DNA of 64,000 bases from an uncultured Oscillospiraceae bacterium (GTDB lineage: Bacteria; Bacillota; Clostridia; Oscillospirales; Acutalibacteraceae). The notes below the pieces were generated by a model. The model had not been told where the DNA came from. It ran no database searches and saw nothing but the letters and a program-made list of their open reading frames with translations. Of the stretch, positions 17,431 to 25,809 are shown one piece after another. Each line of letters starts with the position of its first letter. The first letter of the stretch is position 1. The stretch lies in contig URFG01000002.1 of assembly GCA_900547095.1 (NCBI GenBank), positions 149,944 to 213,943 on the forward strand, given 5' to 3'. The position numbers were made by a program, and so were the translations under genes.

Positions 17431-19103
17431 TGGATTGCCTGACTCTTAAAAAATCCAACTGTAAAAACTGCTATAAATGTATCAGACACTGTCCCGTTAA
17501 ATCCATTCGTTTTTCCGGTAATCAGGCTTATATTATCGAAAACGAGTGCATTTTATGCGGTCAGTGCTTTGTTGTCTGTCCTCAGGACGCCAAGCAGATA
17601 GTCAGCGAAACAGAAAAGGTCAAGGTTCTTTTACAAACAGGAGATCCCGTGGTTGTAAGTCTTGCGCCGTCGTTCGTAGCTAATTACGAATCGATAGGAA
17701 TAGGAGCTATGAGAGCCGCTCTTAAAAAGCTCGGATTTTATGATGTGGAAGAAACGGCTATCGGGGCAACTATAGTTAAGCGCGAATATGAAAATATGCT
17801 TAATGAAGCTAACCGCGATATTATTATTACCTCTTGCTGTCATTCGGTAAATCTTCTTATTCAGAAATATTTCCCGGATACTCTTGATTATCTGGCAGAT
17901 GTTTTATCGCCTATGCAGGCGCATTGCAAGGATATCAAAAGCAGGATACCTAATGCGAAAACAGTATTTATAGGTCCGTGTGTTGCAAAAAAAGACGAAG
18001 CCTCGCATTATGAGGGCTATGTTGACGCTGTTTTAACATTTGACGAGCTTACTGATTGGCTCAAAGCGGAAAACATCGTGCTAAAAAACATAAAAGATGA
18101 AGAAAAAACAGGCAGAACACGATTTTTCCCGACCACCGGCGGAATTCTTAAAAGTATGGATAAGCCGGATAACGGATATTCTTATCTCGCTATCGACGGT
18201 GTAGACAACTGTATTGCGGCGCTTAAAGATATTGAAAGCGGAAATATTCACAGGTGCTTTATAGAAATGTCAGCTTGCGCGGGAAGCTGCGTTGGCGGCC
18301 CTGTTATGGAAAAATTCCACCGCTCGCCCGTAAAGGATTATACTGCAGTTTCCGATTTTGCCGGTAAAGAAGATTTTGATATTTCCCAGCCCGATGAAAC
18401 AGAGCTTAAAAAGAGCTTTGAGGCTATTTGCCACAAGCTTCCTATGCCGTCAGAAGATGAGATAAGAGAAGCGCTTAAGCAGATGGGAAAAGTAAAGCCG
18501 TCCGATGAGCTGAATTGCGGCTCCTGCGGCTATGATTCCTGCAGGGAAAAAGCCATTGCGATTTGCCAGGGAAAAGCAGAGATTTCTATGTGTCTGCCTT
18601 TCCTTAAAGATAAAGCTGAAAGCTTTTCCGATACAATTGTCAGAAACACGCCGAACGGTCTTATTGTTTTAAATGAAAAACTTGAAGTTCAGCAGATAAA
18701 TAAAGCCGCGCTTAAAATTCTGAATCTTAGATATGCTTCCGATATTCTCGGCGATCAGGTCGTCAGAATTATGGATCCCGGCGATTTTTTGAGCGTGCTA
18801 AGTAAAAACAGAAATATTCACGATAAAAGAGTATATCTTGCGGAATATGAAAAATATGTAGAAGAAACCATTCTTTATGATAAGGAATACAGACTTCTTG
18901 TATGTATTTTACGCGATGTAACGGAAGAAGAACTGCAAAAAGAGAAAAAAGAAAGTATCAGCAGACAAACGGTAGAAATAGCCGACAATGTTGTTGACAA
19001 GCAAATGCGTATAGTTCAGGAGATAGCGTCGCTTCTCGGCGAAACAGCCGCTGAAACAAAAATTGCGCTAACAAAGCTTAAGGAGTCGATCAGCGATGAA
19101 TAA
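17430..19103 (+). CDS. hydS: PAS-containing sensory [FeFe]-hydrogenase (HydS-like)
   Basis: A 557-residue protein. Residues 1-60 hold two [4Fe-4S] motifs (CKNCYKCIRHCP and CILCGQCFVVCP). The hydrogenase domain keeps all H-cluster elements: TSCCHSV near residue 131, IGPCVAKKDEA near 178 and MSACAGSCVGGP near 284. A further four-Cys [Fe-S] motif (CGSCGYDSC...C...C) near 367 precedes a PAS domain (about 405-500) and a short coiled tail. This is the domain plan of the PAS-type sensory hydrogenases (HydS; group C in the HydDB scheme, from memory). It should sense H2 or redox state and signal to the overlapping phosphatase gene. Confidence 0.85.
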   Translation: MDCLTLKKSNCKNCYKCIRHCPVKSIRFSGNQAYIIENECILCGQCFVVCPQDAKQIVSETEKVKVLLQTGDPVVVSLAPSFVANYESIGIGAMRAALKKLGFYDVEETAIGATIVKREYENMLNEANRDIIITSCCHSVNLLIQKYFPDTLDYLADVLSPMQAHCKDIKSRIPNAKTVFIGPCVAKKDEASHYEGYVDAVLTFDELTDWLKAENIVLKNIKDEEKTGRTRFFPTTGGILKSMDKPDNGYSYLAIDGVDNCIAALKDIESGNIHRCFIEMSACAGSCVGGPVMEKFHRSPVKDYTAVSDFAGKEDFDISQPDETELKKSFEAICHKLPMPSEDEIREALKQMGKVKPSDELNCGSCGYDSCREKAIAICQGKAEISMCLPFLKDKAESFSDTIVRNTPNGLIVLNEKLEVQQINKAALKILNLRYASDILGDQVVRIMDPGDFLSVLSKNRNIHDKRVYLAEYEKYVEETILYDKEYRLLVCILRDVTEEELQKEKKESISRQTVEIADNVVDKQMRIVQEIASLLGETAAETKIALTKLKESISDE

Positions 19104-20268
19104 TCTGTGTGCTGATATAGGCTATAAAAGTATAAATCACGAGGGCGAACAGCTTTGCGGAGATCACGTTGATATTATAGAGCAGAATGATAATTCCACC
19201 GTTATTGTTTTGGCGGACGGTCTCGGAAGCGGAGTTAAAGCAAGTATCCTTTCGACTCTTACTTCAAAAATAATCTCAACAATGGTAGCAGAGGGCATAG
19301 CGCTTGAAGAATGTGTTTCCACTATAGCCGCAACACTGCCGATATGCTCTGTCAGAGGCGTAGCGTATTCCACTTTTACGATCATTCACCTTATTAACAA
19401 TTCTTTGGCAGAGCTTATTCAGTATGATAATCCGCTTGTGATTATGATAAGAAACGGAGAAATTTACGATTATCCTAAAACCGAGCTTAATATCGGAGGA
19501 AAATTAATTTATAAATCCGAGATCGATCTCAGGGAAAACGATATTTTTGTAGCTATGAGCGACGGCTGCCCTCACGCGGGAATAGGCATTGCTTTTAACT
19601 TTGGCTGGAAAAGGGAAGATATCGCGCAGTTTATGCTCGGTATTGCAGATGTGGGATACACTGCAAAAACATTATCCACCATGCTTATTGATGAATGCGA
19701 TAAGCAGTACGGCTTTCACCCCGGCGACGACGCAACTGCGTGCGTTATCAGAATCAGAAGAAGAGAGCCTATGAATATTCTGTTCGGTCCTCCGAGAAAT
19801 CCTGATGACTGTGACAGAATGATGTCCCTTTTCTTTTCAAAAGAGGGAAAGCACATTGTCTGCGGTGGAACAACTTCTAAAATTGCGGCAAAATATCTTA
19901 ATAAGCCCATTACAACAAGTCTTAAATTTGAGAAAAGCGATGTTCCGCCGATAGCTTTTATCGAAGGAGTTGATTTGGTTACCGAGGGTGTTATAACCAT
20001 AAACAAGGTTATTGAATACGCCAAAGATTCGCTTGATAAAAACGAGCTTTATGAGCATTGGAGCTTCAGCCGTGACGGTGCTTCGCTCATTTGCAGGCTT
20101 TTATTTGAAGAGGCAACAGATATAAACTTTTTTGTAGGCAGAGCGGTAAATCCGGCACATCAGAACCCCGATCTTCCGATAAATTTCAATATAAAAATGA
20201 ATCTTGTCGAAGAACTGTCGGACTGTCTTAAAAAAATGGGTAAGAGGATAAAGGTCAGCTATTTCTAA
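19096..20268 (+). CDS. SpoIIE-type PP2C phosphatase coupled to the sensory hydrogenase
   Basis: A 390-residue protein overlapping the HydS gene by 8 bases. Residues 1-220 are a SpoIIE/PP2C serine phosphatase domain with its metal ligands: VLADGLGSG near residue 40, AMSDGCPHAG near 153 and GDDATACVI near 212. The remaining 160 residues, including HIVCGGTTSKIAAKYL near 254, are a domain I do not recognise; a Gly-Gly-Thr-Thr loop could bind a nucleotide or phosphate. Adjacent sensory hydrogenase suggests H2- or redox-controlled dephosphorylation of an unknown protein. No anti-sigma or anti-anti-sigma gene is beside it. Confidence 0.8.
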   Translation: MNNLCADIGYKSINHEGEQLCGDHVDIIEQNDNSTVIVLADGLGSGVKASILSTLTSKIISTMVAEGIALEECVSTIAATLPICSVRGVAYSTFTIIHLINNSLAELIQYDNPLVIMIRNGEIYDYPKTELNIGGKLIYKSEIDLRENDIFVAMSDGCPHAGIGIAFNFGWKREDIAQFMLGIADVGYTAKTLSTMLIDECDKQYGFHPGDDATACVIRIRRREPMNILFGPPRNPDDCDRMMSLFFSKEGKHIVCGGTTSKIAAKYLNKPITTSLKFEKSDVPPIAFIEGVDLVTEGVITINKVIEYAKDSLDKNELYEHWSFSRDGASLICRLLFEEATDINFFVGRAVNPAHQNPDLPINFNIKMNLVEELSDCLKKMGKRIKVSYF

Positions 20269-20280
20269 AGGAGAATAAAT

Positions 20281-21705
20281 ATGTATAAATTTGACACAAA
20301 GGTACAGCACCTTAAATATAAAGTATTAAGGGAAGTAGCAAAGCTTGCCTGGAATGATACCTTGCTTGAAAATATTTTGGAAATTCCAAAAAATATAGTT
20401 CCTGGCAATACACCCACAATGCGCTGCTGTGTTTATAAAGAAAGAGCAATTTTAGGCGACCGTGTAAAGCTCGCTATGGGCGGAGATTCCGAAAACCCGA
20501 ATGTTATAGAGGTTATTGAAACTGCCTGCGACGAATGTCCTATGGGCGGTTATGAGGTTACCAATGCCTGCCGAGGCTGTCTTGCCCACAGATGTGAGGA
20601 TGCCTGCCGATTCGGAGCCATAACTTTTGATGAAAACCACGTTGCGTCCATCGATAAAAGCAAGTGCAAAGAGTGCGGGGCTTGCTCAAAGGTTTGCCCT
20701 TACACTGCAATTATCAGCAGAAGAAGACCTTGTGAAAACGCCTGCAAAATTAAAGCTATCACTATGAAAGAAAATAAAGCCGCTGCTATTGATAATTCAA
20801 AATGCATTTCCTGCGGGGCTTGCGTTTATCAGTGCCCGTTCGGTGCGATAAGCGATAAATCGTTTATACTTGACGCTATCGATATTATAAAGAAAAGCGA
20901 TAACAATAAAAATTATAAAGTTTTTGCCGTTGTTGCACCGTCAATTTCAAGTCAGTTTAAATACGCAAAGCTAGGCCAGGTCATAACAGGTCTTAAAAAG
21001 CTCGGATTTTACACCGTTATAGAGGCGGCGCTCGGAGCCGATATGGTGGCTGATGCAGAAAGCCGTGAGCTTGTTGAAAAAGGATTTCTTACGAGTTCCT
21101 GCTGTCCTGCGTTTGTCAGCTACATAGAAAAATCGTTTCCCGATATGAAGCAGTATGTTTCGCATAATCTTTCACCTATGGCGGCTATTGCAAAATATAT
21201 CAAGGAACACGAGGCTCCCTGCAAAGTCATCTTTATAGGGCCCTGCACGGCTAAAAAAGCCGAGGTTAAAAAAGAGTCGGTCAAAGAGTTTGTCGATGTT
21301 GCGATGACATTTGAAGAATTACAGGCCCTGTTTGACAGTAAAGAGATCGATATAACCGCTCTTGAAGAGGGCACTTTAGACAATGCCTCTTATTTCGGAA
21401 GAATATTTGCCCGCTGCGGCGGACTTTCGGACGCTGTCGCTGAGGGCCTTAAAGAGCATAATGTGACCGATTTGAAGCTTAAAGCCTGCGCTTGCGACGG
21501 AATTGAGGCGTGCAGAGTAGCACTGCTTAAAAAGAGCAAAAATCTGCTTGACGCCAACTTTATCGAAGGTATGGCATGCGTCGGAGGCTGTATCGGCGGA
21601 GCCGGCTGCCTTACACACGGTGAAAGAAATAAAACCGAAGTGGATAAATACGGCAGAGAGGCTCTCGAAAAAACCATTGAAGACGCAATTTCAGTTCTTA
21701 AGTAA
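20281..21705 (+). CDS. hydA: Short [FeFe]-hydrogenase, group B-like
   Basis: A 474-residue enzyme. The first 200 residues bear many cysteines, including a CRGCLAHRCEDAC cluster near 98 and two ferredoxin motifs (CKECGACSKVCP, CISCGACVYQCP). The catalytic domain has the three H-cluster signatures TSSCCPAF near residue 267, IGPCTAKKAEV near 320 and GMACVGGCIGGAGC near 427. With no NADH-binding partners nearby, it fits the group B HydA2 type found beside HydS in Ruminococcus, which probably uses ferredoxin. It may make or consume the H2 sensed by the operon. It ends at a strong terminator. Confidence 0.87.
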   Translation: MYKFDTKVQHLKYKVLREVAKLAWNDTLLENILEIPKNIVPGNTPTMRCCVYKERAILGDRVKLAMGGDSENPNVIEVIETACDECPMGGYEVTNACRGCLAHRCEDACRFGAITFDENHVASIDKSKCKECGACSKVCPYTAIISRRRPCENACKIKAITMKENKAAAIDNSKCISCGACVYQCPFGAISDKSFILDAIDIIKKSDNNKNYKVFAVVAPSISSQFKYAKLGQVITGLKKLGFYTVIEAALGADMVADAESRELVEKGFLTSSCCPAFVSYIEKSFPDMKQYVSHNLSPMAAIAKYIKEHEAPCKVIFIGPCTAKKAEVKKESVKEFVDVAMTFEELQALFDSKEIDITALEEGTLDNASYFGRIFARCGGLSDAVAEGLKEHNVTDLKLKACACDGIEACRVALLKKSKNLLDANFIEGMACVGGCIGGAGCLTHGERNKTEVDKYGREALEKTIEDAISVLK

Positions 21706-21739
21706 AAAATATCTCCCTTTTTTAAGGGAGATATTTTTT
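21704..21739. terminator. Bidirectional terminator between hydA and dpaB
   Basis: A perfect 16-bp stem (21704-21719 with 21724-21739) has A- and T-runs as its outer base pairs, so it serves both converging genes. The dpaB stop codon overlaps its right edge. Confidence 0.93.
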
Positions 21740-22319
21740 ACTTTTTCTCTATTACTACCGGCTGTAGCTGTTTGCCCGTTAAGGCTTGATTAACGGTTTC
21801 TGTAAGCTTAGTAAAATCGCATACAAGCGAATTGTTTTTGCCGAACGGATCGTCTTGCCGGTAAGGCACAAAGAAGATGTTTTTCGTATTTTGAAGTAAT
21901 CCTATGTTTTTATAGGAAGCGCCTAAAGCGTCATTGGTAGCGAGCGCCAGCACAACAGGGTTATTGTTTCTAAGGCTCGCTTTTACAGCCATAGTAACGG
22001 GAGTGTCTGTAATTCCGAGCGCTATTTTTGCGGCTGTGTTTCCCGTGCAGGGAGAAACAACTATCAGGTCAAGCAAATTTTTTGGTCCTATCGGCTCCGC
22101 TTCAACGATATCGTGAATGATTTTATTTTGGCATACCTCTTCAACCTGATTTTTGAGATCGTCTGCCTTGATGAATCGAGTATCTGTATTGTAAACTATT
22201 TCCGACATTATAGGAATTATATTCGCTTCGGTTTTTGCAAGTTCTTTTAAAGCTTCGAGAGAATTTTTAACAGTGCAAAAAGAACCGCAAAAAGCATAGC
22301 CTATATTGATTTTTTTCAA
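21738..22319 (-). CDS. dpaB: Dipicolinate synthase subunit B
   Basis: A 193-residue flavoprotein-fold protein: IGYAFCGSFCT at residue 5, VVSPCTGNTAAKIALGITDTPV near 89 and ALATNDALGASYKNIG near 126 match DpaB/SpoVFB. With DpaA it makes dipicolinate, the main spore-core chelator, from the DapA product. It overlaps dpaA by 4 bases. Many clostridia lack this pair and use an EtfA-type enzyme instead, so its presence is informative. The genes are expected to be under late mother-cell control (SigK in Bacillus), but I see no clear promoter. Confidence 0.93.
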   Translation of the reverse strand: MKKINIGYAFCGSFCTVKNSLEALKELAKTEANIIPIMSEIVYNTDTRFIKADDLKNQVEEVCQNKIIHDIVEAEPIGPKNLLDLIVVSPCTGNTAAKIALGITDTPVTMAVKASLRNNNPVVLALATNDALGASYKNIGLLQNTKNIFFVPYRQDDPFGKNNSLVCDFTKLTETVNQALTGKQLQPVVIEKK

Positions 22320-23101
22320 AATATATCCCTCCGTAGTTTTAATTGTCCGATAACGGTTTTAAAAATTACCTCTCCGGCAGTTTGAGGAGCTGTTTTACCC
22401 GGTATGCCGGGCAGTTTTATGATTTTTTCGTTTTTTTCAGCCGTGCATCCGCGCGTGGAAAGATCGATAATGGGATTTTTCAAAAAGCTGAGATCTTTTT
22501 CACTGAATAGCGGCGCGTCGACTGTGTTAAAAATCAAATCAAACCGATTTAAATTCTTTTTAAGATCGGCAGTTTCAAGATATTCACAGCTGTTTATCTC
22601 GATTTCCGCATAATCTTTCGGTTTTCTTGCGCTCACTGTTACAACGGCGCCGAGAGCCCTTAATCTTGCTCTTAACGCTTTTCCTACGCGCCCGTTGCCT
22701 ATTACCAGCACTTTTGAGCCGAAAAGAGTTTTTTCTGTGGAATTTATCGCATAGGCGATAGCTCCCTCGGCTGTCGGCACGGCATTTAATATCGAAAACT
22801 CGTCAAGCTCGGAAATATCCGTGATATTTTCTTTTTCGCCGCCGTAAAGAGAAGAGAAAATCATCGTTTTTTTGCAAACATTATCAAGTTCTTTTAAAGG
22901 AATTACCTTTTTTGTTAAAGGGCAAAAAATATTCACCCCGTCACGCGTGGTCGGAACAGGGAGTACGATTATATCCGCCTTTTGAATGCACCCTTTATCA
23001 TTAATATGCAATCCCAGCGTATCAGTTTCAAACCCGGCTTCTCGGAATTTTCTTTCCGCATATTCCGAGCGTTTATCTCCGCCTATAAGTAAAACTTTCA
23101 T
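22316..23101 (-). CDS. dpaA: Dipicolinate synthase subunit A
   Basis: A 261-residue Rossmann-fold dehydrogenase: MKVLLIGGDKRSEYAERKF at the N-terminus, a second nucleotide loop VLVIGNGRVGKALRARL near residue 130, and DLSTRGC near 213. These match DpaA/SpoVFA, which oxidises the DapA product with NADP. I start it at the ATG at 23101, which has an AGGTG site 9 bases upstream; the frame extends six codons further to an ATG without one. dpaA and dpaB are coupled, and dapA, dapB and asd lie 33 kb away. Confidence 0.93.
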   Translation of the reverse strand: MKVLLIGGDKRSEYAERKFREAGFETDTLGLHINDKGCIQKADIIVLPVPTTRDGVNIFCPLTKKVIPLKELDNVCKKTMIFSSLYGGEKENITDISELDEFSILNAVPTAEGAIAYAINSTEKTLFGSKVLVIGNGRVGKALRARLRALGAVVTVSARKPKDYAEIEINSCEYLETADLKKNLNRFDLIFNTVDAPLFSEKDLSFLKNPIIDLSTRGCTAEKNEKIIKLPGIPGKTAPQTAGEVIFKTVIGQLKLRRDIF

Positions 23102-23127
23102 TCTTATCAACACCTGCATAAAAAATA

Positions 23128-23159
23128 CGCCATAGAAGTTTATATAACATTCTATGGCG
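23128..23159 (-). terminator. Terminator between cca and dpaA
   Basis: A perfect 10-bp stem (CGCCATAGAA with its complement, 23128-23137 and 23150-23159) is followed on the minus strand by TATTTTTTAT. It separates cca from the dpa operon. Confidence 0.85.
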
Positions 23160-23174
23160 CAGTTATCTTTTAAG

Positions 23175-24335
23175 TTACCTGGATTTTATTATTTCAAGTA
23201 ATTTATCTTTATTATTAAGCTTTGGATCATCGGTTATCAATTCCAAGAGAAAATTAAGAGCCTTGCCGATTTCTTTACCTTTAATACCGATGTTTTTCAG
23301 GTCGTCACCGTTTATTTTTAAGTCTTTTATTTCATAAGGCTCGCGGTTTTCTATGATTTTATTATACTTTAAAATATAAGAGCTTATATCTTCGTTTAAA
23401 ATATGCTTTTTATAATCTAAATATAGAATAAAATTATTCTTATTTTTTAGCTTTCTTAAATTTCTTTTTATATCATCGCTTTTAAGCTCTGCGTTTAAAA
23501 TTTCAAAATCATTGAAATCGGAGAAAAATTTGTTGCTTAATTTAAGCGCTTTGCAGGTTTTAAAAACATCTGCATTGCAAATTTTAAGAAAAGAATAAAG
23601 CCTTATTTCGGAATTTAAAGTAAGATAGTTTATTCTTTCGGGTTTTTCGCAGTGTGTAATATCTAAAAATTTAAATCCTCCGTTTTTAATAAGCGGCTCT
23701 AAAGCTTCCGGGGTTTGTCCTAAAAGAGTTTTTATAAGTTCGGCGCTTATTCTTTCTTCGCTTATTTCGGATATTTCGCCGCAAAGACTGAGTGCCGCGT
23801 TTTGAGTACTTTTATCAATAGAAAAGTTTAAAACGGATTTAAATCTGAAAAGTCTTAAAATCCTTAAAGCGTCTTCTTTAAACCTTTCTATCGGATCGCC
23901 TACGGCACGGATGATCTTATTTTTAATATCCTCGGTTCCGTTAAACGGATCGCAAAATCCTTTTTCGGGGTTAAATGCTATGGCGTTCATAGTGAAATCA
24001 CGTCTTTTAAGGTCTTCCTCGATATTAGTTATAAATTTCACTTTGTCCGGGTGCCTTGAATCCGAATATCCGAATTCACTGCGAAAAGTGGTTACTTCAA
24101 AAGGCTTGTTTTCAATAATAACGGTTACTGTTCCGTGCTTTATCCCTGTATCCGCAGTGCTTTTAAATATTGATTTTATCTCGCAAGGCAGGGCAGAAGT
24201 GGTGATATCATAATCGTGAGGATCTTTGCCCATAATTCTATCTCTTACACAGCCGCCGACGATATATGCCTCGTATCTGTGCGACATAAGTTCGTCGATT
24301 ATAAAGTTTACTTCTTTAGGCAATACTTGATTCAT
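23175..24335 (-). CDS. cca: CCA tRNA nucleotidyltransferase
   Basis: A 386-residue polymerase-beta-family protein. YIVGGCVRDRIMGKDPHDYDIT near residue 20 carries the Gly-Gly turn and the DxD catalytic carboxylates. RRDFTMNAIAFN near 110 and RFKEDALRILRLFRF near 161 are the class II CCA-enzyme motifs. It adds or repairs the CCA end of tRNAs; a poly(A) polymerase role is less likely in a clostridium. No HD domain is visible at the C-terminus. The only tRNA in the window encodes its CCA, so here the enzyme mainly repairs. Confidence 0.9.
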   Translation of the reverse strand: MNQVLPKEVNFIIDELMSHRYEAYIVGGCVRDRIMGKDPHDYDITTSALPCEIKSIFKSTADTGIKHGTVTVIIENKPFEVTTFRSEFGYSDSRHPDKVKFITNIEEDLKRRDFTMNAIAFNPEKGFCDPFNGTEDIKNKIIRAVGDPIERFKEDALRILRLFRFKSVLNFSIDKSTQNAALSLCGEISEISEERISAELIKTLLGQTPEALEPLIKNGGFKFLDITHCEKPERINYLTLNSEIRLYSFLKICNADVFKTCKALKLSNKFFSDFNDFEILNAELKSDDIKRNLRKLKNKNNFILYLDYKKHILNEDISSYILKYNKIIENREPYEIKDLKINGDDLKNIGIKGKEIGKALNFLLELITDDPKLNNKDKLLEIIKSR

Positions 24336-24435
24336 AAGCTTTTTAGCCCTACTTTCAAAAAAACAGTTTATTTTTCATAATAAATGTTGTATAATATAAA
24401 GTGTATGTTTATTCATAAAAAGAGGTTTGATATAT

Positions 24436-25809
24436 ATGAAAGAATTAAGAGCTGAAGACAAAATTCTTACAAATATTAAAAGAGTTCATATGATAGGAAT
24501 CGGCGGAAGCGGAATGTGTCCGCTTGCGGAAATCCTACATTCAAAAGGATATGAGCTCACAGGCTCCGATAACAATGAGAGCGATCCTTTAACCAGAGTT
24601 AAAAATCTTGGCATAAAGGTTTATATGGGCCATAGTCCGGAAAATATTAAAGGCGCAGAACTCGTAGTTTATTCAGCGGCAATTTCGGAAGATAATCCGG
24701 AAATCGTTGCCGCCAAAAAAAATAATATCCCTCTTATGGAGCGCTCGCACCTTTTAGGCGCGCTTACAAGGCATTATGATAATGTTATAGGAGTATGCGG
24801 AACTCACGGCAAGACCACCGTTACCTCTATGATAACACAAATTCTCATTTTAAACAAGAAAAATCCGAGCGCAGTAATAGGCGGCAAGCTTCCGCTTATA
24901 GGATCTAACGGTACTATCGGAACTTCGCAGACGCTCGTTTGCGAGTCCTGCGAATTCGTCGATACTTTTTTGCAGATGTCGCCCGATGTTTCGGTGCTTT
25001 TAAATATTGATAACGATCACCTTGATTATTTCAAAACAATGGATAATCTTGTGAATTCTTTTAAAAAATTCATTTCGATGTCGAAAAAATGCTATTATAA
25101 CGGCGATGATGAGCTGTGCACAAAAGCGGCAGACGGTATCGATGCCGAAACGGTTACATTCGGATTTAAAGATACTAACGATTACTATGCGGCTGATATA
25201 AAAAGCTCAAAATTCGGATTTTCATTTGATGTTATAAAATCAGGCAAAAAAATCGGCCATCTCGATATGCATATTCCGGGCAGGCATAATATTTTAAACG
25301 GGCTCGCCGCGTTTGCCGTATGTTCGGACTGCGGCGTTTCACCGGAGGGTATAGCGCAGGCTGTGGAAAAATTCACGGGTGCAGGAAGAAGATTTGAATT
25401 TTTAGGCGATTATAACGGATTTACTCTTGCCGACGATTACGCTCATCACCCTACCGAGATAACCGCCACTTTAAATGCCGCAAAAGAGCTTAATTATTCT
25501 AAAGTAACAGCAGTTTTTCAGCCGTTTACTTTTTCAAGGACCGCACTTTTAAAGGATGATTTTATAAAAGCTTTATCTATTGCCGACAGGGTTATTATGA
25601 CTCCTATAATGGGATCAAGAGAAGTTAACACTTACGGAATAAAATCAGAAGATATCGCTCAAAAACTGCCTGACTGCGTTGTTTTAAGCGGATTTGAAAA
25701 TATAGCAGATTATGTTATAAAAACCGCCGTAAAAGGCGAGCTTGTTATAACTATGGGCGGCGGAGATATTTATAAGGCGGCTCATATTATTCAGGAGAAG
25801 CTAAAATGA
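24436..25809 (+). CDS. murC: UDP-N-acetylmuramate--L-alanine ligase
   Basis: A 457-residue Mur ligase. IGIGGSGMCPLAEIL near residue 18 is the N-terminal UDP-binding loop of MurC, and GVCGTHGKTTVTSMI near 115 is the ATP-binding P-loop. DDYAHHPTEI near 333 is the MurC-type C-terminal signature. It adds L-Ala to UDP-MurNAc in the cytoplasm. I prefer the ATG at 24436 (AGAGG 10 bases upstream) to a TTG three codons earlier, which touches the Shine-Dalgarno site. It overlaps the next gene by ATGA and so leads an operon with AlaX, prmA and prfB. Confidence 0.95.
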   Translation: MKELRAEDKILTNIKRVHMIGIGGSGMCPLAEILHSKGYELTGSDNNESDPLTRVKNLGIKVYMGHSPENIKGAELVVYSAAISEDNPEIVAAKKNNIPLMERSHLLGALTRHYDNVIGVCGTHGKTTVTSMITQILILNKKNPSAVIGGKLPLIGSNGTIGTSQTLVCESCEFVDTFLQMSPDVSVLLNIDNDHLDYFKTMDNLVNSFKKFISMSKKCYYNGDDELCTKAADGIDAETVTFGFKDTNDYYAADIKSSKFGFSFDVIKSGKKIGHLDMHIPGRHNILNGLAAFAVCSDCGVSPEGIAQAVEKFTGAGRRFEFLGDYNGFTLADDYAHHPTEITATLNAAKELNYSKVTAVFQPFTFSRTALLKDDFIKALSIADRVIMTPIMGSREVNTYGIKSEDIAQKLPDCVVLSGFENIADYVIKTAVKGELVITMGGGDIYKAAHIIQEKLK

